A stretch of DNA of 35,000 nucleotides from Paulinella micropora (Eukaryota; Cercozoa; Imbricatea; Euglyphida; Paulinellidae). The stretch covers positions 1-35,000 of the forward strand of contig WBZZ01003803.1 in the NCBI GenBank assembly GCA_019918135.1, in the 5' to 3' direction. The notes under the pieces were generated by a model, which saw only the letters and a list, made by a program, of their open reading frames with translations, was not told where the DNA came from and did no database searches. Below, piece after piece: positions 17,819 to 25,565 of the stretch. Each line of letters begins with the position of its first letter. Position 1 is the stretch's first letter. Both the position numbers and the translations under genes were made by a program.

Positions 17819-19752
17819 ATGTCTTCCGCCACCGTCGTCGTGCCCCCTGCTAGCACGCAGCAAAAAGTCGCCACCGGCAAGAGGGCGCGCAACGGCCAGG
17901 AGATCGTGATTGATCCCGAGCACGCCCGCGCGATCAATGCCCGCCCTTGCTGGACGCAGACGGTCATGGCGCCCGCCGCCGCGACCTCGGCGCTGAGCAA
18001 CACCGCTTTTTTTAGCTTTATCCTCGAGAACAACCAGTCCGGCGCGATCCACGATGCGACCCTGCGATTTAAGATCACGTTCACGACCAGCGGCAGCCAG
18101 CCGACCGACTCGCGCGTTTTGCCTACCACTCAGTGGTTCGAGCGCATCGAGTACATCGACCGCCTGACGGGCACTGAAATCGCGAGGTACCACGGCGACA
18201 TGATGCACCTGATACTAAATACGCTGTCGCAAGAGGCCATCGACCAGATCGCTGACATGGTCAACATGGACCCCAAGACGGGCAAGATCAGCGGCCGCCA
18301 GTGGGAAAACAACGACGAGCAGTACTTCTATTTGCCCCTGCTGCACACTTGGCTTAACGGCATGGACCTGGACCTGAGCACGCTGCGTGGCGATCTCGAG
18401 ATCCGATTTTACCCCAGAGGTTCGATCTTTGTGGCGGCCCAGTCGGCTGTCAACGGCCAGTCCGCGCCCGCCGTGCCTTGCACTGCCAGCTTGAGCGAGA
18501 TCCGCTTCATCACGGGCTGCACGCAGCTGCCGAACGGGATGCGCCTGGGCAGGAGCCCGCTGAAGCAAGGCAAGGTCGCCGAGCAAAAATACATCGACTT
18601 TGTGCAGTACACGGCCTACGCCCAGCGCATCAAGCCCTCCGACCGCTTGGCGATTGATTTGGACCAATTCTCCCACCACTCCGGCGGGCTGTTTGTCTTC
18701 ATTCGCAAATCAGGCGACCAGACCACGTACGGAGACGCCACGACCTACTACCCGCAGTACACGTACGACAACACGGGGCGCTTGATGACCTACGACATGT
18801 TGGGCGACGCGACGACAATTGATTTAGAAGGTAGGCAAGCATATATATGCGTGTGCGCGTGATAATGTTGCATCTGTGTATTTCAGACGTCCACGGCAGA
18901 TCGCAGATGGGCGAAGGCACCCCGATCGACGAGCGCTTTTTCCGCGAGGAGACGATGGGCCAGCTAGTGCGCAGCTCCTACCTGAAGTCCAACGGCGTGT
19001 ACCTGATCCCGTTCAGCAACGAACCCAAGGGCATGTTAGACGGCATTATGGACGGTTACAAGACCTTTGTCGGCAACCGCGAGCGCCTGGTGATCAACGC
19101 TGGCCCCGCGCCGCGCGCCGCGACCGTCACGTACAAGTACGGGGCTTGGTACGCCAACACCGCAGTGTTTGCCCTGAACGACACCAACCGCCTGACCGTG
19201 GACTTCAAGGGCGTGACGGTGGCCGTCCTCGACATCGACTCTGATCTCACTTTTGCCCGAATTACCGACCGGCGCTACACTTCGCCCGCCACGGCCGCGC
19301 TGACGAACCTCAACACCTTGCTGGCTAGCTCGAGCTGGCTGCGCGCGTGTGGGGTCAAGATCAAGTTCTCTAACACACGAGTTGGCGCGACCAACACGGT
19401 CGACTGGGAGGTCAGTGCGGCGATGGAGTACACCGCGTCCGTCACGGACCTGAACGACCAGCCCGTGCTCTGGTCCCGTGGCGACGTCCACCAGCTGAAG
19501 CTGAAGTTCCAGCAGGCGCCCGACACATCCGCGGCTACTTACGACGCCCAAGAAGAGATGCTTGTCACCGCCACCACGTCGGCCAAACGCGGCGTGGTAG
19601 ACGGATTGTATGATATTACGATCTATTCGGCGTACTTCAAGTACCTACACGAAAGCAACGGTAGCCTGGAGGTGGCCTCGGTTAAAAAAATTCTTAGATT
19701 GTGTATTCTAATTATTAAAGAGAGCAAAAGTGAAAAATGGACCTGCTCGTAG
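17819..19752 (+). CDS. Double jelly-roll major capsid protein with one intron
   Basis: Forms the hexameric capsomers of the icosahedral shell. Exon 1 (17819-18830) has TAFFSFILENNQSG, WFERIEYIDRLTG and YFYLPLLHTWLNG, the FYLPL..L block typical of double jelly-roll capsid proteins, and a second sheet region after IDFVQYTAYAQR. A 56-nt GT-AG intron (18831-18886) must be removed to continue with DVHGRSQMGEGTP and YDITIYSAYFKYLHES. Spliced length is about 625 residues. The last 22 codons run across the A-rich leader of the next small gene, so the original stop was probably at the TAA in GTTAAAA near 19684 and was lost by a one-base change. Sequence style recalls Pleurochrysis endemic virus and yaravirus capsids; placement needs a structure or profile comparison. 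Confidence 0.85.
18831..18886 (+). other. Spliceosomal intron of the major capsid gene (56 nt)
   Basis: It begins GTAGGCAAGC and ends GTGTATTTCAG. Removal turns ...DLEG into ...DLE-D-VHGRSQMGEG in frame. Unspliced, the first frame ends 8 codons into the intron. Length is nearly the same as in the two ATPase introns. Confidence 0.88.
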
Positions 19753-19817
19753 CGGCAATCATCGCTGTCTTAGTGATCGGAGTGGCCATGTGTGTTATTA
19801 TCCTGTACTTCCAGTGA
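19737..19817 (+). CDS. 26-residue single-pass membrane miniprotein
   Basis: ATG 19737 to TGA 19815-19817 encodes MDLL, then an uninterrupted hydrophobic helix (AAIIAVLVIGVAMCVIILYF) and a final Gln. It has its own promoter-like leader: an A7 run, TTCTTAGATTG and ATTATTAAAG before the ATG. It overlaps the apparent tail of the capsid gene by 16 bases in another frame. Very short membrane proteins of this kind occur in virions with an inner membrane. A chance ORF with such a perfect helix and leader is unlikely, but there is no homology evidence. Confidence 0.55.
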   Translation: MDLLVAAIIAVLVIGVAMCVIILYFQ

Positions 19818-20110
19818 GGTGTCCGGACGAACAAGCGGCGGCACCGGCCGGTCCGGATGTGTGACAGAAAAAGGAAAAAATCATGAACTATTAAGAATGA
19901 TAGTTCATGATTTCGCGGGAAATCGTGAAACCCCACTTCTGACGTTTTGTGATTTTCCCGGGAATTTTCTCGGGCGGCCCACCCCTGCCACCGGACACGG
20001 CAAAAAAAAGATCCAGCTGCACCAGTGCAGCCGTGAAATTTGGCGAAAACGGACAGATTTGTCGGGTCACCAAATTTCACGCAAAACGAGTTTATTGACT
20101 AAAAAAATAA
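19818..20110. repeat. Noncoding spacer packed with inverted repeats
   Basis: About 290 bases without a supported gene. From left to right: the palindromes GTCCGGAC (19821-19828) and ACCGGCCGGT; a perfect 14-bp inverted repeat (AAATCATGAACTAT, 19878-19891 with 19900-19913, 8-base loop); an imperfect CGGGAAA...TTTTCCCG pair (about 19916-19960); a 7-bp hairpin GCTGCAC/GTGCAGC (20016-20031); and a perfect 12-bp inverted repeat CGTGAAATTTGG (20032-20043 with 20070-20081, 26-base spacer). Such a cluster is typical of replication origins, packaging signals or structured RNA. It lies between the rightward virion block and the HMG gene. Confidence 0.7.
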
Positions 20111-20116
20111 ATCTTG
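20110..20116 (+). promoter_or_regulatory. AATCTTG promoter motif of the HMG gene
   Basis: An A7 run, ATAA and AATCTTG lie 42 bases before ATG 20159. Confidence 0.5.
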
Positions 20117-20158
20117 TATTGCCCTTATCTAACCAAAGGACAAAGGCAAAAACTAGAG

Positions 20159-20455
20159 ATGTCTTCCAACTGCGCGACTTGTGGACACGCTACCACCGCT
20201 GCTGCTCCCGCCAAGCCCGAATGCAAACCAAGAGCGCCATCCGCGTATAACACCTTTTTCAAGGAGCAGATGGCCACGCCCGAGGTCAAGGCGATGGCAC
20301 ACAAGGAGCGCATGGCGTACATCAGCTCGAAATGGAACCAACACAAGGCGGCTGCTCCTGCCGCTCCTTCTTCCGCTGCAGCCCAACAGGCACAGCAATC
20401 GGCAGCGAGCGAGGCACTCCCTGCTGGACGCCCCGCATTGATACGTTCCCTCTGA
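20159..20455 (+). CDS. HMG-box/YABBY-like small DNA-binding protein
   Basis: ATG 20159 gives MSSNCATCGHATT, a possible CxxC...H metal site, then an Ala/Pro linker and an HMG-like box: RAPSAYNTFFKEQM, then KERMAYISSKWNQHK. The RxPSAYNxFxKE start and the W near the end of the third helix are typical of HMG/YABBY boxes, which bend DNA; related proteins occur in several algal and giant viruses. The box is short by about 15 residues in its second helix. The C-terminus is Ala/Gln-rich and overlaps the convergent resolvase gene for about 130 bases, so one of the two ends is probably altered. Confidence 0.65.
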   Translation: MSSNCATCGHATTAAAPAKPECKPRAPSAYNTFFKEQMATPEVKAMAHKERMAYISSKWNQHKAAAPAAPSSAAAQQAQQSAASEALPAGRPALIRSL

Positions 20456-20966
20456 CCAGCGCACAGAAGGCGAGACCGAACGCATCGCTCAGATGATCTG
20501 ACTCTGTGAGGCATTTAGTCTCGCCAGTAACGTTGAACGATTCTATTAAATTGCATGAAAGCACTTTGGATTGTACCTTGTACTTCCATTTGACTCGTCC
20601 GGACATGACTGGAGTCAACGAGAAAAAGCATGAAAACTTGAATGAGCTCTGATAGTAAAGTAGCTCCTTGGCGCCGAGTGCCAGCATCGTTGCCCCGGCA
20701 GCCGCTTGAATGAGCAGGTTTGACGGCTTTGTGTTGGCCATCCCGAACACTTGGTCTTCCACGACACAGATGTCGGCGTTGTGCACTTCCTCGATTGCAT
20801 GTAGGCACGCTGACAGCGATTTTGTTTTGAACGAGTCAGTGTCGTCCTGTCTGGCTATGCTCAGCACACTGGCATACGTGACTGTGATGGCGTTGGTGCG
20901 GTTGTCTTTTTCGAGCACGACCACTCCAAGATTTCTCAGCCCCGGGTCAATTGACACGATCTTCAT
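20322..20966 (-). CDS. RuvC-like Holliday junction resolvase (poxvirus A22-type)
   Basis: Structure-specific endonuclease that cuts four-way junctions and concatemers before packaging. Start chosen at ATG 20966 (MKIVSIDPGLRNLGVVV). The RNase H-fold acidic residues are visible: Asp in SIDPGLRNLG (residue about 6), Glu in VVEDQVFGM and the final DH..DA in SDHLSDAFGLAF. Between them lies the typical NLLIQAAAGATMLAL helix. The last 45 residues after DAFGLAF are low in similarity to the family and run antisense to the HMG gene, so the true stop may be nearer 20500. Function is well supported by the full catalytic set. Confidence 0.82.
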   Translation of the reverse strand: MKIVSIDPGLRNLGVVVLEKDNRTNAITVTYASVLSIARQDDTDSFKTKSLSACLHAIEEVHNADICVVEDQVFGMANTKPSNLLIQAAAGATMLALGAKELLYYQSSFKFSCFFSLTPVMSGRVKWKYKVQSKVLSCNLIESFNVTGETKCLTESDHLSDAFGLAFCALVRGNVSMRGVQQGVPRSLPIAVPVGLQRKKERQEQPPCVGSISS

Positions 20967-21017
20967 TCTTTCTCCTTCTCTTTTGTTTTTAATTACAATA
21001 CGAACTTTCATTTTTTT

Positions 21018-22193
21018 TCATACGTCCTCGTACCAAGACAAGCTCATATGCACATCCGCCGACCCGGAAGTAGTGCTGGCCGCGATACATAGTACTTCTC
21101 CCGGCCCGATAACGATGTTGAGCCGACTTAGGTCCAGGCTGGCAGACGCCGAGCCCGTGGCCGACACGACGCACGCGGCCACTGCGTTGCCAGTAGACAC
21201 CGTGACCAGCGAAGCGGAGTATTCGGTATTCGAGGCAGCGTCGTGGTTCGCGTAGGTCGGCGCGCTGCCGAACGTGGCTTGCGTGAGCACTCGGAAGATC
21301 ACGGGCTTGGTGCCCGAGACTGCCGTGGCAGTCAACAAGGTCGGGAACAGCAGGTCGCTGTTAGGGAGGGCGCCGATCAAGCTCTTGTTGCGGATCACCA
21401 GCACGTTACTTTCGGTCGTGCCTATCGTCTGCACGTTGGTGCGCGCAAAGCTGAGGCCCAGCTGTCTCACGGGGCCTTCGACCAGGACGCCGACACTGGC
21501 AGTGCGCACCAGGCCTCCCGCGCCAGTCGTCTTGAGCCTGAACGGCAAGCTGGCGTTGGAGAGCGAAGGCGTCGTGTTAGCGCCCGCGTACTGGATTCGG
21601 TGCACTGGGACTAGCACCCCGTCCGACTGCCTCTCGACCGAGAACGTGACGGCCCCAAACCCTAGGTACTGCATCTGAATCTGAAAGATGTTGCCCTTGG
21701 CCCAGTCCTTGCGGTCCATGTAGTCGTCGCCGCCCAGGCAGTTGTTCAGGTTCCAGTCTTTCTGGTCGACGTAGGTGACACTGTCGACGGTCGCGTTGCG
21801 GTGCAAGTTGGTTCGTGTCTGGTCCTGCACAAAGAAGAAGCCGTTGTTATCGTCTCCTAGGCCAACCATGGCCGAATTAGCCACGTTGGCCGTGGCGGGG
21901 AACAGCGCCGTGAAGCGGCAGACGAGCCCTTGCCCCGCGCGGTACTTGCAGCGACGAAGCGTCTCGGCCTGCGCGGCGCCGCTGAGCGACAACAGGCCGG
22001 CGGCGGTGGTCACGGAGCCAGAGGTCGCAAACTTGCGCGAGTTCAGGGTGCCCGTGTAAGGGAACGTCTCCTGCACTAACGGGGTAGACTCCGCGACCTT
22101 GTGTTCGCCAAAGGCCGTGACCATGGAGGGGAGCGGTTTGGTCTCGACCACATCCTCCAGGCGCAGGCGCTTGTTGCCGCTGAGCGTCAGCAT
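21018..22193 (-). CDS. Virion structural protein with DWN..G and NIFQIQMQYLGFG motifs
   Basis: Start taken at ATG 22193, giving about 391 residues; the ORF is intact. The centre contains VDQKDWNLNNCLGGDDYMDR, KGNIFQIQMQYLGFGAVTF, then PVHRIQYAGANTTPSLSNAS. This block is shared with uncharacterised proteins of several large dsDNA viruses and phages and is read as a beta-sandwich virion or tail/fibre-associated protein. The C-terminal half is Thr/Ser/Val rich and beta-like, ending SLSWYEDV. It is divergent from the penton gene and lies next to other structural genes. Family similarity is from memory of the motif; function is unproven. Confidence 0.65.
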   Translation of the reverse strand: MLTLSGNKRLRLEDVVETKPLPSMVTAFGEHKVAESTPLVQETFPYTGTLNSRKFATSGSVTTAAGLLSLSGAAQAETLRRCKYRAGQGLVCRFTALFPATANVANSAMVGLGDDNNGFFFVQDQTRTNLHRNATVDSVTYVDQKDWNLNNCLGGDDYMDRKDWAKGNIFQIQMQYLGFGAVTFSVERQSDGVLVPVHRIQYAGANTTPSLSNASLPFRLKTTGAGGLVRTASVGVLVEGPVRQLGLSFARTNVQTIGTTESNVLVIRNKSLIGALPNSDLLFPTLLTATAVSGTKPVIFRVLTQATFGSAPTYANHDAASNTEYSASLVTVSTGNAVAACVVSATGSASASLDLSRLNIVIGPGEVLCIAASTTSGSADVHMSLSWYEDV

Positions 22194-22247
22194 ATTTTTT
22201 TCCTCTTGCACTACACTAGTGACAACATTTAATTTTTTTTTCCAGAA
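22194..22247. promoter_or_regulatory. Divergent promoter of two virion genes
   Basis: A 54-nt gap holds CCTCTTGCACTACACTAGTG and TTAATTTTTTTTTCCAG. It must drive both the leftward virion protein and the rightward penton gene. Confidence 0.5.
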
Positions 22248-23081
22248 ATGAGCGGCCTGCGCAACATTTCAGAGATGAACATCCTGGTCCGCAGCAAGGA
22301 CCGCGACCGGATGCAAGGCTCAGGCGATCCGGCCGAGTTCCGGCTGTTGCTGTCGGAAGCGATCCAAGGCAGTTACAAGCTCATCTGGGCCACGATCCCG
22401 AACGCGACGTATAACATCAACTCCAAGAACAACAAGCTCTACTTGAACTCGACGGCCACGGGCGACGTGACGATCACGATCCCGTCGCAAAATTATACAG
22501 GGGAGACTTTGGCCGACGCGCTGCAATCGCTTTTAATCAACGAGGGCTTTGTACAGGTAGGACAGTCGATCGGAGTGGTTTATCTCGACACCAAGCTCAA
22601 GCTGCAGTTCACGCTGTCCGCGGCGGCAGAGTTCAACATCTACAGCAAGAGCGGCGACGACAGCGCGCACGCAGTGCTAGGGTTCCCGACTTCAGCCCAG
22701 AACGAGCTCTTTGCACTAACGCCGGGCCAGGCCACCGTCTTGCCACAGGTTGTGGCCTTGGGCCTGCCGACTTCGCTAGGCATCAAGATCAAGGAATGCA
22801 GCAGCTTGGCGTAGTACTCGACGGGCGGCAACTACGAGGAGGTGTCGCTGACGGGCGCGGTCTCGCGCGGCACGAAAGTGCAATCGGGCAGCCTGATCAT
22901 TCCTTTCCTCGCGAGTTCAGGGGGCTACCAGTCGTCGGCGCAGGACCGGCACGACCAGTACGTGGTGTTTTCGACGCTGACGAACTACTTGCACCTGCAG
23001 GTGTGCAATCCTGACACCAGGGACAAGGTGAACTTGAATGGGGCGGACTGGGAGATGCTGCTGTCGAAAGCCGGTTGCTGA
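22248..23081 (+). CDS. Penton-like minor capsid protein, interrupted by an in-frame TAG
   Basis: Single jelly-roll vertex protein type found in polinton-like viruses, virophages and mriyaviruses. The N-terminus has ILVRSKDRDR and FRLLLSEAIQGSYKLIWATI, then IPNATYNINSKNNKLYL, then IPSQNYTGETLADALQSLL, the usual order of this family. After AVLGFPT and IKIKECSSLA the frame meets a TAG (22812-22814), then goes on in the same frame with YSTGGNYEEV, GSLIIPFLASSGGYQ and the closing block VNLNGADWEMLLSK, ending TGA at 23081. Full length without the TAG would be 277 residues. No frame change is needed, so this is a pure nonsense or readthrough codon. It starts 15 bases after a T run. Confidence 0.78.
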
Positions 23082-23120
23082 TAGAGTGGCCGCCGGCCCA
23101 GCAATCGCACATTTTTTTTA

Positions 23121-23127
23121 AATCTTG
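23121..23127 (+). promoter_or_regulatory. AATCTTG promoter motif
   Basis: A T8 run, AA and AATCTTG lie 25 bases before ATG 23153. Confidence 0.55.
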
Positions 23128-23152
23128 CAGTCTCCCACCACCAAAAGTAAAG

Positions 23153-23827
23153 ATGGACGAGGATAAAATCCTGGCGATGCGGTCGCAGTCGAGCGAGAAT
23201 CATGACTCGGACGACAGCGACGTCAAGCGAGAGGAAGAGAAGTGGTCTTCGAGGCACGAGCAATATTTTGCCAGTGTGGTGGACGAGTGTGCCCTGCACG
23301 CGCGCCTCAACAACTCGGCCGGCTACTACTACTACAACCGTTTTCTGCTGTTTGGCTTGCTGGCCACTATTGTGCCGGCGATCTGTTCGATTATCGTGGG
23401 AAATTTCGGCTTCAAGGCGTGCGAAGCAGGCCGGACGGGCTACGATTGGGTCAGCGTGACCTGCCTGATTTTGGTAGCCATCATTTCGGGCACCAACTCA
23501 TTTTTCAATTTCGGCCAAAAAGCAGAGCGCCACTTCTCCTGCGAGATCCTCTTTGAAATGGTCAAGAACGAACTGTCTGTCGAGATGGCCAAGAAGAGGC
23601 GCTTTAGATTAGCGGCGGACGTGCTGCTGGTCAAGATCACCATGGCCCTGGAGAAAGTGCGTTCGAACGAGCAAGTTATACCGGGCGTGGTGCTGTGGGC
23701 GCACCGCCTGGACCGCGAGAAGCTGGCCAAAGCGCGCGCACAGATGGTCACGAGCGGCGACCCTGTTAGGATTCACCACGGCACGCCCGTGACGCTGGGC
23801 AGGCACTTGATCCCGATGCCTACATGA
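23153..23827 (+). CDS. SLATT-like two-helix membrane protein
   Basis: ATG 23153 begins a 224-residue protein. After an acidic N-terminus (SSENHDSDDSDVKREEEKW) come an amphipathic helix with YYYYNRFL, a membrane helix FGLLATIVPAICSIIVGNFG, a short loop, a second membrane helix VTCLILVAIISGTNSFFNFG, and then an E..H-containing cytosolic helix AERHFSCEILFEMVKNEL. That order is the layout of SLATT domains, known from bacterial conflict systems as nucleotide-triggered membrane effectors and also present in many giant viruses. Here it could be a virion membrane or membrane-perturbing protein. The frame is intact. Family assignment is by topology and should be tested by profile search. Confidence 0.6.
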   Translation: MDEDKILAMRSQSSENHDSDDSDVKREEEKWSSRHEQYFASVVDECALHARLNNSAGYYYYNRFLLFGLLATIVPAICSIIVGNFGFKACEAGRTGYDWVSVTCLILVAIISGTNSFFNFGQKAERHFSCEILFEMVKNELSVEMAKKRRFRLAADVLLVKITMALEKVRSNEQVIPGVVLWAHRLDREKLAKARAQMVTSGDPVRIHHGTPVTLGRHLIPMPT

Positions 23828-23830
23828 CCG

Positions 23831-24166
23831 TCAGACCTTGGGACACAGCTCGCAGCAGCTGGAAGCGAGGGCGGCCTTCACGAGCTCCCAGATGACATCG
23901 ACCACGGGCGGGATGAGCTTGTCCACGTTGTCGTCGGGACACAAGTCGACGAGGACTGAAATGAGGATCTGCTTCTTCTCCTCGCCCGTATGATTAGTAT
24001 AGAGAGCCAAGTACTTGACCCCGTGAACAATGAGCTGCGGCACGCTCTGCCAAAAGAAATCGCTGTAGCTGCGCTTGAGCTCGAGTGCGAGCTCGTACGA
24101 GGTTACGGTGATGGACTCTGGCGACGAGGGCATCAGCCGTTGTTCGGTCTTACGTCTTTGCAACAT
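23831..24166 (-). CDS. Conserved hypothetical protein, G(E)EKK-type
   Basis: An intact 111-residue ORF. It has an ELALELKRSYSDFFWQ helix, then TNHTGEEKKQILISVLVDL and DKLIPPVVDVIWELVK. This order, a helix, a G..KK.lv...L turn and an IP..ID.I... helix, recurs in small uncharacterised proteins of nucleocytoviruses and some phages. It resembles holin-like or cytoskeletal helical proteins, but without clear membrane segments. It converges on the SLATT gene with a 3-base gap and is divergent from RNR2. No function assigned. Confidence 0.6.
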   Translation of the reverse strand: MLQRRKTEQRLMPSSPESITVTSYELALELKRSYSDFFWQSVPQLIVHGVKYLALYTNHTGEEKKQILISVLVDLCPDDNVDKLIPPVVDVIWELVKAALASSCCELCPKV

Positions 24167-24238
24167 AGTTAGTCTTTGTTTCTGTTTTGCGCCATAAGAA
24201 AAAATATATCCTCTTTCCCCTTTATAGTATTAAAAGAG

Positions 24239-25257
24239 ATGGCCTTGCTGAAACTGGACAACAGGCAGTTGAACGAATGGACACTGAAGAAAAACTGCTC
24301 GTACCGGAAGCATCGCGATTTTGTCTCTTCCTGATACGGCGTCCGGACCTGTATTCATTCTATGAAGCTTCCCTGCGGTCGTTCTGGACAGCAGATGAGC
24401 TAGACCTGAGCCGGGAACAGGCCGATTTCAAGAAACTGAGTGCGGACGAGCAGCATTTTATTAAGATGGTGCTGGGCTTCTTTGCTAGCTCGGACGGCAT
24501 CATCCAAGAGAACCTGGCCGCCAATTTTTTGGCCGAAGTGCAGTATTCCGAAGCGAGGCTTTTTTATTCTTACCAGATCTTTAATGAGGCCGAACACTCG
24601 CGGACCTACAGCCTCTTGATCGACACGATCATCAGCGACCAGACAGAGAAGTACAAGCTGTTCAATGCGATCACGCAGGTCCCGACCGTCGCACAAAAAG
24701 CCAAGTGGGCGCTGCAGTGGCTCAGCCCGGCCCGGTCTTCGTTTGCCGAGCGCCTGGTGGCTTTCGCTTGCGTTGAACTTGTCCAGTTCGCCTCTTCTTT
24801 CGCCTCCATCTTTTGGCTGAAACAAAAACACCCGGGCCTGCTGCAGGGCCTGTGCACCAGCAACGAGTTTATTGCGCGGGACGAGACGCAGCACGGCCTG
24901 TTCGCGTGCCACTTGTACAAGCACCACGTGTCGAACAAGCTGCAGATGTCGCGCATATTCCAGATCGTGGCGGGCTGCGTCGAAGTCGAACGGAGGTTCA
25001 TCAGCGAGTCGCTGCCGGTGGCCCTGCTGGGCCTGAACGCGACGCTGATGGAGCGGTACGTCGAGTTTGTGGCGGACGGCCTGCTGCAGAACTTGGGTCT
25101 GAGCGAAAAGCTGTACGGGGTGGCCAAGTGTCCCTTGCCCTTCATGGAGCAGCTAGGCGTGGTACTAGGTAAGACTAACTTTTTCGAGAAAAGAGTGAGC
25201 GAGTACGCGCGGGCGCCGGCCAAGGAGCCCGAATGGGGCTTAGACCAGGACTTCTAG
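24239..25257 (+). CDS. Ribonucleoside-diphosphate reductase small subunit (class I R2)
   Basis: R2 carries the diiron centre and tyrosyl radical needed by R1. Metal ligands and radical site are visible: FWTADELDL, the Glu in SSDGIIQENLA, the Glu/His of FNEAEHSRTY with the radical Tyr four residues after the His, the Glu in FACVELVQF, and the Glu/His of RDETQHG. The C-terminus LDQDF is the R1-docking tail, so the TAG at 25255 is a genuine stop. The natural start is probably ATG 24239, 10 bases after TATTAAAAG; from there the frame breaks after 18 codons in an A5 run near 24289, and one added A would join the main frame. The ATG in the main frame at 24277 would give a slightly short but functional-looking protein. 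The last four bases overlap the next gene. Confidence 0.92.
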
Positions 25258-25526
25258 CCGTTGATGGTGTCGGGCATCTCTACTATCGTCTCTTCTAGTG
25301 CAGTTTCGGCGTGGGCGGCTGCCTCGGCTGCTGCCGCCTCTGCTTCCTCTTGTTGTTGGATAAGCGTCTTGACTTGCTCGCGCATCTCCTTGTCACAGCA
25401 GACCTTTTCACATAGCGCGATCTGCAGCTGTAACTTCTCTCGTTCTACGGCCAGGATCCGGCGGCGGGCTAGGCAGGTGGCCAGCTCGTTCTCGTTCTCA
25501 GCTAGTGCTTGTCGCAACGCGTCCAT
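25254..25526 (-). CDS. Small coiled-coil protein
   Basis: An intact 90-residue ORF, ATG at 25526, made almost wholly of charged heptads (ALAENENELATCLARRRILA, then EQVKTLIQQQEEAEAAAAEA) and ending EMPDTING. It is a long helix likely to form a coiled coil. TTAATTAAAAAATA precedes it. It overlaps the stop of RNR2 by four bases and lies downstream of the fibre genes on the same strand, with only 39 bases between. It could be a fibre-anchoring or chaperone protein; this is a guess from position. Confidence 0.6.
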   Translation of the reverse strand: MDALRQALAENENELATCLARRRILAVEREKLQLQIALCEKVCCDKEMREQVKTLIQQQEEAEAAAAEAAAHAETALEETIVEMPDTING

Positions 25527-25565
25527 TTTTTTTAATTAAAAAATACAGACTCGAAAGAAAAAAAA

